NCBI GenBank assembly: GCA_002336895.1
Contig: DDFC01000008.1
Coordinates: forward strand, 62,001 to 126,000
DNA length: 64,000 bases
DNA from: Verrucomicrobiaceae bacterium UBA1938
GTDB taxonomy: Bacteria > Verrucomicrobiota > Verrucomicrobiia > Verrucomicrobiales > Verrucomicrobiaceae
Direction of reading: 5' to 3'
Shown: in pieces, positions 8,670 through 16,606 of the stretch
How positions within the stretch are numbered: position 1 is the stretch's first letter
Layout of the letters: every line of letters starts with the position of its first letter
The notes under the pieces: generated by a model
What the model saw: the letters and a program-made list of their open reading frames with translations, nothing else
What the model was told of the DNA's origin: nothing
The model's database searches: none
Made by a program: the position numbers and the translations under genes

Positions 8670-9281
8670 ATGTCCGCGACCATTCTTTCAGCTGACGCCG
8701 CCAAAGCGGCCAACATCCAACTGACCGAGGGCTATAAAGGCTCCCAGGCTCTCAACGACGTGCTCGTGGCCTACCGCGCCAACCGCCGTCAGGGCAACGC
8801 CCACACCAAGAACCGTTCCGAAGTTTCCGGCTCCGGCAAGAAGCTCTGGAACCAGAAGGGCACCGGCAACGCCCGTATGGGCTCCAAGCGCTCCCCCATT
8901 TGGAGCGGCGGTGGTGTCGTCTTTGGTCCCCGCAACACGACCGTGTGGGCCAAGAAGACCACCAAAAACACCCGCAAGCTGGCCCTCCGCGCCGCACTGA
9001 CCGCCCGCATCCTGGACGGGGAAGTGCTGACCACCGGCAGCTTTGCCGTCGCCGATGGCAAGACCAAGAGCTTCATCGCCGCTGTCAATGGCATCACCAC
9101 CGCCAAGAACGTGCTGCTCATCGGCAAAGGCTTTGATGAACTCACCTTCCGCGCCGGCCGCAACGTCCAGAACGTGCAGCTCATCTCCGCCGACGAAGTC
9201 AACGCCGAGCACCTCCTCCGCTATCGCAGCGTCGTGGTGACCGGAGACGCCCTTGAAACCCTTGCCAAGAGGACCGCCTGA
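8670..9281 (+). CDS. rplD: 50S ribosomal protein L4
   Basis: 203 residues. The central loop with NAHTKNRSEVSGSGKK, GTGNARMGSKRSPIW and GGGVVFGP forms part of the exit-tunnel constriction and matches L4. In E. coli L4 represses its own S10 operon through the leader RNA; no such leader can be recognised here because rpsJ is embedded in a longer run. rplW begins 2 bases after the stop, so the two are probably translationally coupled. Confidence 0.97.
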   Translation: MSATILSADAAKAANIQLTEGYKGSQALNDVLVAYRANRRQGNAHTKNRSEVSGSGKKLWNQKGTGNARMGSKRSPIWSGGGVVFGPRNTTVWAKKTTKNTRKLALRAALTARILDGEVLTTGSFAVADGKTKSFIAAVNGITTAKNVLLIGKGFDELTFRAGRNVQNVQLISADEVNAEHLLRYRSVVVTGDALETLAKRTA

Positions 9282-9283
9282 TC

Positions 9284-9568
9284 ATGAAAGACCTTCACAA
9301 AGTCATCAAAACCATCCGTCTCAGCGAAAAAGCCACGCTGCTGGGCGAAAAGAACAACGAGTACGTGTTCTCCGTCGATGTCGATGCCACCAAGATCGAC
9401 ATCAAGCAGGCCATCGAAAAGCTCTTTGGCAAAAAAGTCACCGGTGTCCGCACTGCGAACTATGACGGCAAGGCCCGTCGTGAGCGCCGCGCAGATTACG
9501 GACGCACCAACCACTGGAAGAAAGCCATCGTCCGCCTCAAGGATGGTGAGAAGTTCGACCTCGCGTAA
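9284..9568 (+). CDS. rplW: 50S ribosomal protein L23
   Basis: 94 residues. It sits at the exit of the peptide tunnel, where trigger factor and SRP dock. MKDLHKVIKTIRLSEKATLL, NNEYVFSVDVDATKIDIKQAIEKLFGKKV and RADYGRTNHWKKAIVRL are typical. It starts 2 bases after rplD. Confidence 0.97.
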   Translation: MKDLHKVIKTIRLSEKATLLGEKNNEYVFSVDVDATKIDIKQAIEKLFGKKVTGVRTANYDGKARRERRADYGRTNHWKKAIVRLKDGEKFDLA

Positions 9569-9605
9569 ACCCCGGCACGCAACCCTTTAACTTTATTCTA
9601 ACGTC

Positions 9606-10445
9606 ATGGCGCTGAAAACTTTCAAGCCTACCACGCCCACAAACCGTTACAAAGAGTGGAACTCCTTTGAGGAGATCACCAAGCACTCTCCGGAAAAGAG
9701 CCTCACAGTGGCCCTTCGCAAGAGCGGTGGTCGTAACAACACCGGTCGCATCACCTGCCGTCACATCGGCGGTGGTCACGACAAGCGTTACCGCCTCATC
9801 GACTTCAAGCGCACCCGTCGTGATGAAGCCGCTAAGGTCGTCGGCATCGAATACGATCCGAACCGCTCCGCCCGCATCGCCCTCGTCGAGTACAAGGACG
9901 GCCAGCGCGCCTACATCCTGGCTCCCAACAGCCTCGCCGTCGGTGCCTCCGTCATGGCTGGTGAGAAGGCCGCTCCTGAAGTGGGCAACGCCCTCCCTCT
10001 GAGCAAGATCCCTCTTGGTACCTCCATCCACAACATCGAGCTCACCCCCGGCAAAGGCGGCGTCGTCGCCCGTGCTGCTGGCCAGGCTGCCGTGCTTTCC
10101 AACCGTGAAGGTGACTTCGCCTTGGTGCGCATGCCCTCCGGTGAAATCCGCAAGATCCTCGCCGTGTGCTACGCCACGATCGGCCAGGTCGGCAATGTGG
10201 AGCACATGAACGTCGTCAGCGCCAAGGCTGGCCGCACACGCTGGCAGGGCACCCGCCCGACCGTCCGCGGTATGTGTATGAACCCGATCGACCACCCGAA
10301 CGGTGGTGGTGAAGGCCGCTCCAAGTCCGGTGGTGGTCGCCAGCACCTTCTCAGCCCCTGGGGCCACGCGAAGGGTGAGAAGACCCGCAACAAGAAGAAG
10401 GCCACGAACAAGCTCATCATCCAGAGCCGTCACGCCAAGAAGTAA
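9606..10445 (+). CDS. rplB: 50S ribosomal protein L2
   Basis: 279 residues. Needed for subunit association and peptidyl-transferase activity. MALKTFKPTTPTNRYKEW, HIGGGHDKRYRLIDFKR, and the C-terminal RPTVRGMCMNPIDHPNGGG are conserved. In the last of these the usual VRGVAMNPVDHPHGGG appears with a Met-Cys variant and an Asn in place of the tip His. The His-to-Asn change at the functionally important tip loop is worth noting, though the rest of the loop is intact. Confidence 0.97.
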   Translation: MALKTFKPTTPTNRYKEWNSFEEITKHSPEKSLTVALRKSGGRNNTGRITCRHIGGGHDKRYRLIDFKRTRRDEAAKVVGIEYDPNRSARIALVEYKDGQRAYILAPNSLAVGASVMAGEKAAPEVGNALPLSKIPLGTSIHNIELTPGKGGVVARAAGQAAVLSNREGDFALVRMPSGEIRKILAVCYATIGQVGNVEHMNVVSAKAGRTRWQGTRPTVRGMCMNPIDHPNGGGEGRSKSGGGRQHLLSPWGHAKGEKTRNKKKATNKLIIQSRHAKK

Positions 10446-10469
10446 TCCATTCCTCACTCACGCACTCAC

Positions 10470-10748
10470 ATGGCACGCTCCCTCAAAAAAGGTCCTTTCG
10501 TTCAGCAGGCCCTCCTCGACAAGGTGGACAAGCTCAACGACGCCAAGCAGAAACGCCCCATCAAGACCTGGGCCCGTTCCTCCATGGTCACTCCTGACCT
10601 CGTCGGCCACACCTTCCTCGTCCACAACGGCAAGGATTTTGTCTCCGTCTACGTCACTGAAAACATGGTTGGTCACCGTCTTGGCGAGTTTGCCCTGACC
10701 CGTCTGTTCAAGTCCCACGGTGCAGTCACCGTCAAGGCCGCCAAGTAA
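10470..10748 (+). CDS. rpsS: 30S ribosomal protein S19
   Basis: 92 residues. MARSLKKGPFVQQALLDKV, IKTWARSSMVTPDLVGHTF and VYVTENMVGHRLGEFALTR are diagnostic. S19 forms a complex with S13 in the 30S head. The next gene is normally rplV, but an exported coiled-coil protein gene intervenes, starting 22 bases downstream. Confidence 0.97.
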   Translation: MARSLKKGPFVQQALLDKVDKLNDAKQKRPIKTWARSSMVTPDLVGHTFLVHNGKDFVSVYVTENMVGHRLGEFALTRLFKSHGAVTVKAAK

Positions 10749-10770
10749 TCCCCGAGACTCGAGCCCCTTC

Positions 10771-11553
10771 ATGTCACTCCGCGCCTCCATCACCCGCACA
10801 TCACTCTCGCTGCTCCTTGCAGCGGGTGTCGTGGGTCTGCGCGCCGCGGATGACAAGCTCGAGAATCAGGAGCTGCACCTCTCGCTTCAGGTTGCCGCAG
10901 CCAAGATCCAGGCCCAGGACGCCGCTCTTCTTGCCGCCAAGGACAAGAACGACGCCCTGGCCCAGAGCGCCGCTGCTGCCAACGCTGAAAGCGCCGAACT
11001 CAAGGAGCGCTACGAAAAGCTGCGTGGCCTTGTGGAAGGTCTCGGAGTCGGTGCCCTTGAAAGCTCCAAGGATCAGACGCAGGACCGCCTCCTCGCCGCT
11101 CTCAGTGATCTCCGCATCATGAAGGAGCAGCGTGACGAGCTCGCCAGTGCTCTCATCGAGCTGGCCGAGTCCGGCATGGGCCTGATGAAGACCGCTCAGA
11201 ACGCCGATCCCGCCTCTGCCGACCGCCTCAACCGCGCCATCACCCAGGCTGATGCCGCGCTCGTCAAGGCAGGTGGCAGCGCCCAGGGCCAGGCTGCGGC
11301 GGATCTTCAAAGCGCCCGCATCGTCAGCGTGAAAGGGGAGCTCGGCATCGCCGTCCTCTCCGTCGGCGCCAAGGATGGTGTGAAGCCCGGCATGCCTTTT
11401 GAAATTTACCGCGAAGACAAGCCTGTCGCCAAGGTGCTTGTCACTGAAGTTCGCAACACTGTCTGTGGCGCTGTGGTCCAGGAACTGGCCGCTGCCAATG
11501 ATCCCGTCCGAGTCGGTGACCGGGGTCGCGTCGATCTCAACAAATCTCTCTAA
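10771..11553 (+). CDS. Exported coiled-coil protein of unknown function inside the ribosomal-protein operon
   Basis: 260 residues from the ATG at 10771, chosen because it starts a Sec signal: RASITRTSLSLLLAAGVVGLRAAD. Residues about 25-115 are a long Ala/Glu/Lys-rich coiled coil (AAAKIQAQDAALLAAKDK, AELKERYEKLRGLVEG), residues 130-175 are helical, and the last 70 residues look like a small beta domain (GELGIAVLSVGAKDGVKPGM, VGDRGRVDL), similar in style to the C-terminal SH3-like domain of some flagellar or envelope proteins. It lies 22 bases after rpsS and 25 before rplV on the same strand, so it must be co-transcribed with ribosomal genes. I do not recognise the family. Codon usage matches its neighbours, which argues against recent arrival. 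Confidence 0.85.
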   Translation: MSLRASITRTSLSLLLAAGVVGLRAADDKLENQELHLSLQVAAAKIQAQDAALLAAKDKNDALAQSAAAANAESAELKERYEKLRGLVEGLGVGALESSKDQTQDRLLAALSDLRIMKEQRDELASALIELAESGMGLMKTAQNADPASADRLNRAITQADAALVKAGGSAQGQAAADLQSARIVSVKGELGIAVLSVGAKDGVKPGMPFEIYREDKPVAKVLVTEVRNTVCGAVVQELAAANDPVRVGDRGRVDLNKSL

Positions 11554-11578
11554 CGAAGTCCAGAACCCCCCACGCTTT

Positions 11579-12019
11579 ATGTCCGTCCGCTCCGTCCTCA
11601 AATACGCCAGGATCTCCTCGCAGAAAGCCCGTCAGGTTACACGTGCCATCACCGGCATGCCCGTCAACCAGGCGCTGAGCGTTCTCGACTTCACCCCGAA
11701 AAAGGCCGCCTTCCTCGTCGGCAAGACTCTCCGCTCCGCCATCGCGAACGCTGAGAACAACCACGAACAGGATGCCTCCGAGTTCATCGTCCAGTCCGCA
11801 GTGGCCACTCCCGGACCCGCCCTCAGCCGCATCATGCCACGTGCCCGTGGCTCCGCCGCCCCCATCAAGAAGCGCATGACCCACATCACCGTGATCATCG
11901 GCGCTCCCAAGGCTGAAGAAGCCAAGGCCGAAGGCGAGAAGAAGGCTCCCAAGTCCGCCCGCCGCAGCGCTCCCGCCAAAAAGAAGGCGGCTGCCCAATC
12001 CAAGAAAGCTTCCGAATAA
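11579..12019 (+). CDS. rplV: 50S ribosomal protein L22
   Basis: 146 residues from the ATG at 11579; a longer frame starting at 11399 only overlaps the upstream gene. MSVRSVLKYARISSQKARQV, the KTLRSAIANAENNHEQD helix and the tunnel loop ending PRARGSAAPIKKRMTHITVI identify L22. The C-terminus has an unusual Lys/Ala-rich extension of about 35 residues (from EEAKAEGEKK on), probably a basic rRNA-binding tail. Confidence 0.96.
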   Translation: MSVRSVLKYARISSQKARQVTRAITGMPVNQALSVLDFTPKKAAFLVGKTLRSAIANAENNHEQDASEFIVQSAVATPGPALSRIMPRARGSAAPIKKRMTHITVIIGAPKAEEAKAEGEKKAPKSARRSAPAKKKAAAQSKKASE

Positions 12020-12052
12020 CCGCAACGCCCCCGAACCGCACCTCTTCACTTT

Positions 12053-12832
12053 ATGGGACAGAAAGTAAATCCGATCGGCTTCCGCCTCGCAGTCAGCAAA
12101 GACTGGCGCTCCAAGTGGTACGCACCTGAAAAGGAATATGCAGATTCGCTTCACAGCGACCTCGCCATCCGTGCCTACCTCAAGGAAAAGCTCATGCAGG
12201 CCGCCATTTCCAAAATCGTGATCGAGCGTGCTTGGAACCAGGTGCGCGTCACGCTTCACACCGCCCGCCCCGGCCTCGTCATCGGCCGCAAGGGACAGGA
12301 AATCGATGTGATGAGCCAGAAGGTCTCCGAAATGTGCGGTGGCAAGCAGGTGAAGATCGACATCTTCGAAATCAAGCAGCCTGAGCTCGACGCCCAGCTC
12401 GTCGCAGAAGCCGTGGCCGTGCAGCTTGAGCGCCGTATCTCCTTCCGCCGCGCCATGAAGCGCTCCGTGCAGACCGCCATGGACATGGGTGCTGATGGCA
12501 TCCGTCTCCGCTGCGCCGGCCGTCTCGGTGGTGCTGACATCGCCCGTGCCGAGTGGTATCGCCAGGGCAAGGTGCCCCTTCAGACCCTTCGTATCCCGAT
12601 CGACTACGGCTTCGCCGAAGCCCGCACCGTTTACGGCATCATCGGCGTCAAGTGCTGGATGAACCGTGGCAACGCCCCTGAAGGCGTCTCCCGCCCCTCT
12701 GGCGAGCGCCGCCCGCGTCGTGACGACCGTGGCGACCGCCGTCCTGGTGGTCCCGGACCCCGCGGTGGTGACCGTGGCCGTGGTGGCCAGGGTGGTGGTG
12801 CCCCCGCTCCCGCCCCTGCAGCCCAGGCATAA
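12053..12832 (+). CDS. rpsC: 30S ribosomal protein S3 with Arg/Gly-rich tail
   Basis: 259 residues against 233 in E. coli. It forms part of the mRNA entry tunnel and its helicase. MGQKVNPIGFRLAVSKDW starts the N-terminal domain, the KH motif VIGRKGQEID is at about residues 80-89, and the C-terminal domain contains GRLGGADIARAEWYRQG. After about residue 210 it ends in a disordered Arg/Gly/Pro tail (RRPRRDDRGDRRPGG) that E. coli lacks and that resembles RGG RNA-binding tails. Confidence 0.97.
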   Translation: MGQKVNPIGFRLAVSKDWRSKWYAPEKEYADSLHSDLAIRAYLKEKLMQAAISKIVIERAWNQVRVTLHTARPGLVIGRKGQEIDVMSQKVSEMCGGKQVKIDIFEIKQPELDAQLVAEAVAVQLERRISFRRAMKRSVQTAMDMGADGIRLRCAGRLGGADIARAEWYRQGKVPLQTLRIPIDYGFAEARTVYGIIGVKCWMNRGNAPEGVSRPSGERRPRRDDRGDRRPGGPGPRGGDRGRGGQGGGAPAPAPAAQA

Positions 12833-12878
12833 CACGCCTCTTTTCCTGAACTAAACCCTTTCCTACGGACCGAGATTT

Positions 12879-13301
12879 ATGGCCCTTCTTCCAAGCAGAG
12901 TAAAATATCGCAAATCGCAGCGCGGCAACCGCGGCGGCAACGCCACCAGCGGCAACAAGCTGGACTTTGGTGACTTCGGTCTCCAGACCCTTGAGCGCGG
13001 CTGGGTGAAAAACATCCACATCGAAGCCTGCCGCGTCGCCATCACCCGCTTCCTCAAGCGTAAAGGCAAGGTTTTCTGCCGCATCTTCCCGCACAAACCT
13101 GTCACACAGCGTCCGCCGGAAGTCCGAATGGGTAAAGGTAAAGGCTCCCCGGAATTCTGGGTGGCCGTGGTCCTTCCCGGCCACATGCTCTTCGAAATCT
13201 CCGGTGTGAACGAAGCCACCGCCCGTGAGGCCTGCCGCCTGGCAGCAACGAAGCTCGGCATCCGCTGCCGCTTCGTCAGCCGCGAAAGCCTGCATAAATA
13301 A
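12879..13301 (+). CDS. rplP: 50S ribosomal protein L16
   Basis: 140 residues. It organises the A-site region of 23S rRNA. The start MALLPSRVKYRKSQRG, RIFPHKPVTQRPPEVRMGKG, and GSPEFWVAVVLPGHMLFEI are typical. The arginine in the PPEVRMGKGKG loop that YcfD-type oxygenases hydroxylate in E. coli is present. rpmC follows after 18 bases. Confidence 0.97.
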   Translation: MALLPSRVKYRKSQRGNRGGNATSGNKLDFGDFGLQTLERGWVKNIHIEACRVAITRFLKRKGKVFCRIFPHKPVTQRPPEVRMGKGKGSPEFWVAVVLPGHMLFEISGVNEATAREACRLAATKLGIRCRFVSRESLHK

Positions 13302-13319
13302 TCAACGCGTACCGACTCT

Positions 13320-13538
13320 ATGAAGATCAAAGAACTCCGTGAATCGTCTGTGGAAGAGCTCTCCGCCCGCCGTCGTGAGCTCAAGCAGGAGGCCCTGAAC
13401 CTCCGCGTGCAGCAGAGCGCCGGTGGTGGCCAGCTCGAAAACCCCGCCCGCCTCACCCACATCCGCCGCGAAATCGCCCGGATCGAAACCATCATCAACG
13501 AGCGCGCCCGTGCCGCCGCCGCCAAGAAGGCCGCCTGA
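13320..13538 (+). CDS. rpmC: 50S ribosomal protein L29
   Basis: 72 residues, two long helices at the tunnel exit. MKIKELRESSVEELSARRRE, LNLRVQQSAGGGQLENPARL and IRREIARIETIINE match the family, with a short Ala/Lys tail. Canonical position between rplP and rpsQ. Confidence 0.96.
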   Translation: MKIKELRESSVEELSARRRELKQEALNLRVQQSAGGGQLENPARLTHIRREIARIETIINERARAAAAKKAA

Positions 13539-13572
13539 TCACGGTCCCTAACCACTGAAGCATTTTTATATC

Positions 13573-13857
13573 ATGAGCGAGACCAACGCAGCAGCCCCTG
13601 CAGCCACCGAAAAAACACCCGTGCGCAAAACGCGCGTCGGCGTCGTGGTGTCCGACAAAATGACGAAGACCATCGTCGTCAAAGTCGAACGCCGCGTTCC
13701 GCACCCGATCTTCAAGAAGATCGTGCGCAAGACCTCCAAGTTCTACGCCCACGACGAAAACGGCCAGGCGAAGATCGGGGACAAGGTCCTCATCGCCGAA
13801 ACCCGCCCGCTTTCCAAGCTGAAGCGCTGGGAACTCGTGGAAGTGCAGAAGCACTAG
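13573..13857 (+). CDS. rpsQ: 30S ribosomal protein S17
   Basis: 94 residues, an OB-fold protein. TRVGVVVSDKMTKTIVVKVE, HPIFKKIVRKTSKFYAHDE and IGDKVLIAETRPLSKLKRWE are diagnostic. A 16-residue Ala/Thr-rich N-terminal extension precedes the usual start, and no later ATG would fit better. Confidence 0.96.
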   Translation: MSETNAAAPAATEKTPVRKTRVGVVVSDKMTKTIVVKVERRVPHPIFKKIVRKTSKFYAHDENGQAKIGDKVLIAETRPLSKLKRWELVEVQKH

Positions 13858-13896
13858 TCCTCACTCTGAACCCTTAACTTACAGGAGACACAGCTT

Positions 13897-14265
13897 ATGT
13901 TGCAAATGGAGTCCTCTATCCCGGTGGCAGACAACACCGGCGCCCGTCTGGCCACGATGATTGGCGTGCTCGGGAAGAAAAACACCCGCTTCGCCTATGT
14001 CGGCGACATCATCACCGCCCACGTGCGCGAGTCCACCCCGACCGCCGCCGTGAAGAAGGGCGAAGTCGTGCGCGCCGTCATCGTGCGCACCTCCCACCCC
14101 ATCCGCCGTGGCGATGGATCCATCCTTCGTTTTGACCGCAATGCGATGGTCATCATCGACAAGGACAACAACCCGCGCGGCACCCGTATCTTTGGCCCTG
14201 TGGCCCGTGAGCTGCGCGACAAGAACTTCATGAAGATCGTTTCCCTCGCACCCGAAGTGCTGTAA
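13897..14265 (+). CDS. rplN: 50S ribosomal protein L14
   Basis: 122 residues, the standard length. MLQMESSIPVADNTGARLA, KKGEVVRAVIVRT and DRNAMVIIDKDNNPRGTRIFGPVARELR are conserved. It makes the inter-subunit contacts that the silencing factor RsfS blocks. The ribosome site AGGAGA lies about 9 bases before the ATG. It opens the spc part of the run. Confidence 0.97.
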   Translation: MLQMESSIPVADNTGARLATMIGVLGKKNTRFAYVGDIITAHVRESTPTAAVKKGEVVRAVIVRTSHPIRRGDGSILRFDRNAMVIIDKDNNPRGTRIFGPVARELRDKNFMKIVSLAPEVL

Positions 14266-14270
14266 TCCCC

Positions 14271-14555
14271 ATGAGCCGTATCAAGACCCACGTTAAAAAA
14301 GGCGACAACGTCGTCGTCATCTCCGGTGCCGCCAAAGGCGCCCAGGGAGTCGTCCTCGAAGTGCAGCCCTCCAAGAACCGCGTCCTCGTCGAAGGCGTGC
14401 GCATGATCAAGAAGGCCATCAAGCCCAGCCAGCAAAACCAGAATGGCGGCTTTCAGGACAAGGAAGGCCCCATCCACATTTCCAACGTGAAGCGCGTCGA
14501 AGCGCCCGCGAAAGAAACGAAAAAGAAAGTTGCGAAGAAGAAGGCCAAGGCCTAA
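14271..14555 (+). CDS. rplX: 50S ribosomal protein L24
   Basis: 94 residues. An assembly initiator with an N-terminal KOW motif (VKKGDNVVVISGAAKGAQG) and the downstream INVKRV-like strand (IHISNVKRVE). It ends in a Lys-rich tail. It starts 5 bases after rplN. The gap to rplE (94 bases) is the second-longest in the run after the rplO-secY gap and contains a hairpin. Confidence 0.96.
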   Translation: MSRIKTHVKKGDNVVVISGAAKGAQGVVLEVQPSKNRVLVEGVRMIKKAIKPSQQNQNGGFQDKEGPIHISNVKRVEAPAKETKKKVAKKKAKA

Positions 14556-14592
14556 GTCTCGCCCCCCCATTTGCCTCCCCCCCCGCAAATCG

Positions 14593-14612
14593 CCGCACCA
14601 CTCCTGGTGCGG
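14593..14612 (+). promoter_or_regulatory. RNA hairpin between rplX and rplE
   Basis: CCGCACCA-CTCC-TGGTGCGG, a perfect 8-bp stem with a four-base loop, 37 bases before the rplE ATG, in an otherwise C-rich 94-base gap. No U-tract follows, so it is not a simple terminator. In E. coli the S8 repressor site of the spc operon is in this same gene interval. The position fits, but the E. coli S8 core sequence is not recognisable. Confidence 0.45.
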
Positions 14613-14649
14613 CCATCGAGGGAAAGGCGGCACAGCCCAAAACTGAACC

Positions 14650-15231
14650 ATGGAACACGTACTCCAAACCCTCTATAAGCAGAAGCGCACCGAGCTGAAA
14701 TCCCAGCTTGGTCTCGCCAACATCCATCAGGTCCCCCAGCTGCAGAAAATCGTCGTCAACTGCTCCATCGGCAGCCAGGGCGAGCGCAAGCAGGCGATCG
14801 AAGACGCCGTGAATGAAGTGACCCTCATCACCGGCCAGAAGCCCATCATCACCAAGAGCAAGAAGGCCATCGCCAATTTCAAGCTCCGCGAAGGTGAAAA
14901 CGTCGGCGTCAAGGTCACCCTCCGTGGTGGCAAGATGTATGACTTCATGATGCGCCTCGTGCGCACCGCCATCCCCCGCATCCGTGACTTCCGCGGTGTC
15001 GCCCCCCGTGCCTTTGACGGTCGTGGCAACTACACCCTCGGCGTCTCCGAGCAGTCGATCTTCCCCGAAATCGAACTCGACAAGATCAAGCGTCCGCTGG
15101 GCTTTGACATCACCTTCGTCACCAGCACCAACAACGACGACCACGCACGCGAGATGCTGCGCGCACTGGGCATGCCCTTCCGCACACGCACCGCCCAGAA
15201 GAAGGAAGAAGGCGCTGAAGCCGCCGCATAA
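14650..15231 (+). CDS. rplE: 50S ribosomal protein L5
   Basis: 193 residues. It binds 5S rRNA and contacts P-site tRNA and S13. QVPQLQKIVVNCSIGSQGE, TLITGQKPIITKSKKAIANFKLREG and RGNYTLGVSEQSIFPEIE are diagnostic. The C-terminus has a short acidic/Ala extension. rpsN (S14) usually follows; here rpsH comes next after 27 bases and no S14 frame exists in the gap. Confidence 0.97.
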   Translation: MEHVLQTLYKQKRTELKSQLGLANIHQVPQLQKIVVNCSIGSQGERKQAIEDAVNEVTLITGQKPIITKSKKAIANFKLREGENVGVKVTLRGGKMYDFMMRLVRTAIPRIRDFRGVAPRAFDGRGNYTLGVSEQSIFPEIELDKIKRPLGFDITFVTSTNNDDHAREMLRALGMPFRTRTAQKKEEGAEAAA

Positions 15232-15258
15232 CCCACGCACCAGGACATATTCAGCGTT

Positions 15259-15648
15259 ATGAACGACCCGATTTCAGACTTTCTCACCCGCATCCGCAAT
15301 GCCTCCGCCGCGCAGCAGGAGCATGTGCTTATCCCTTTCTCCAAGATGAAGGCGGAACTCGCCCGCATCCTTCAGGAAGAAGGCTATATCTGGAGCTACG
15401 AGACAGACACCTCCGCCGCCCATCCCCGCCTCAAGCTCAAGCTTAAGTACCAGGACAAGGCCCCCGTCATCCGCAAGCTCGACCGCGTCAGCAAGCCCGG
15501 TCTGCGCAAGTACGTCGGCAGCACCGAGATCCCCCGCGTGCTCGGCGGCCTCGGCATCTCCATCCTTTCCACCTCGCGTGGCATCATGACTGGTGCCAAG
15601 GCCCGCAAGGCCAAAGTCGGCGGTGAGCTCCTCGCCACCGTCTGGTAA
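15259..15648 (+). CDS. rpsH: 30S ribosomal protein S8
   Basis: 129 residues. It binds the central 16S domain and is the classic spc-operon autorepressor. MNDPISDFLTRIRNASAAQQ at the start, then VISKPG-like RVSKPGLRKY, PRVLGGLGISILSTSRGIMT and the final GGELLATVW are all typical. It follows rplE directly, with rpsN absent. Confidence 0.97.
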   Translation: MNDPISDFLTRIRNASAAQQEHVLIPFSKMKAELARILQEEGYIWSYETDTSAAHPRLKLKLKYQDKAPVIRKLDRVSKPGLRKYVGSTEIPRVLGGLGISILSTSRGIMTGAKARKAKVGGELLATVW

Positions 15649-15671
15649 ACCCCCAACCCGTCGCAAATCTC

Positions 15672-16211
15672 ATGTCACGCGTAGGCAAACAAATCATCAA
15701 CATTCCGGACAAGGTCACCATCAAACTTGGCGCTGACCGCTCCGTCGAAGTCAAGGGCCCCAAGGGCGAACTCGCCTGGACCCTTCCTGCTGGCGTTCAG
15801 GTCGCCGCAGACGCCAAGACCATCAACGTCACCCGCGAGTCTGAAGACCGCAAGGTGCGCGCCCTTCACGGCACCACCCAGCGCCTCATCAGCAACATGC
15901 TCATCGGCGTCAGCCAGGGCTACACCCGCAATCTCGAGATCCACGGCGTGGGTTTCCGTGCAGCGGTGAAGGGGACTAACATCGACCTCCAGCTCGGCCA
16001 GTCCCATGACCGTCTCCATCCCATCCCGAAGGGTGTGAAGGTGACCGTCACTGAAAACACCAAGATCGCCATCGAAGGCATCGACAAGCAGGTCGTCGGC
16101 CAGCTTGCCGCAGACATCCGCGCCTACTACCCGCCGGAGCCCTACAAGGCCAAAGGCGTGCGCTACGCAGGCGAACACATCCGCCGCAAAGCCGGCAAGT
16201 CCGTCAAATAA
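15672..16211 (+). CDS. rplF: 50S ribosomal protein L6
   Basis: 179 residues. SRVGKQIINIPDKVTI, VEVKGPKGELAW, GYTRNLEIHGVGFRA and the C-terminal EPYKAKGVRYAGEHIRRKAGK match L6, a two-domain protein near the factor-binding site. rplR follows after 18 bases. Confidence 0.97.
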   Translation: MSRVGKQIINIPDKVTIKLGADRSVEVKGPKGELAWTLPAGVQVAADAKTINVTRESEDRKVRALHGTTQRLISNMLIGVSQGYTRNLEIHGVGFRAAVKGTNIDLQLGQSHDRLHPIPKGVKVTVTENTKIAIEGIDKQVVGQLAADIRAYYPPEPYKAKGVRYAGEHIRRKAGKSVK

Positions 16212-16229
16212 CCTTCGGAGATACTCATC

Positions 16230-16586
16230 ATGGCTCTTACCAATCGCAAAGAAATCCGCGCTCGCATCCACAAGCGCATCCGCCGCAAGCTCAGCGGTAC
16301 AGCCGAGCGTCCCCGCCTCGCCGTTTACTTCTCGAACACCAACGTTTACGCCCAGGTCATCGACGATGCCGCAGGCAAGACGATTGTCTCGGCTTCCACC
16401 AAGGAGAAGGGCTACGGCGCAGCCAAGGCCAACATCGAACACGCCACCAAGGTGGGCGCCCTCCTCGCCGAGCGCGCCATTGCCAAGAACGTCACCGAAG
16501 TGGTCTTCGACCGTGCTGGCTTCATCTATCATGGCAAGGTCAAGGCTCTCGCCGACGCCGCCCGTGAAAAAGGTCTCAAATTCTAA
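16230..16586 (+). CDS. rplR: 50S ribosomal protein L18
   Basis: 118 residues. A 5S rRNA-binding protein. RRKLSGTAERPRLAVYFSN, YAQVIDDAAGKTIVSASTKE and the final FDRAGFIYHGKVKALADAAR are diagnostic. A GGAG ribosome site precedes the ATG. Confidence 0.97.
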   Translation: MALTNRKEIRARIHKRIRRKLSGTAERPRLAVYFSNTNVYAQVIDDAAGKTIVSASTKEKGYGAAKANIEHATKVGALLAERAIAKNVTEVVFDRAGFIYHGKVKALADAAREKGLKF

Positions 16587-16606
16587 TCCTCCGCACCTCT
16601 CCTACT

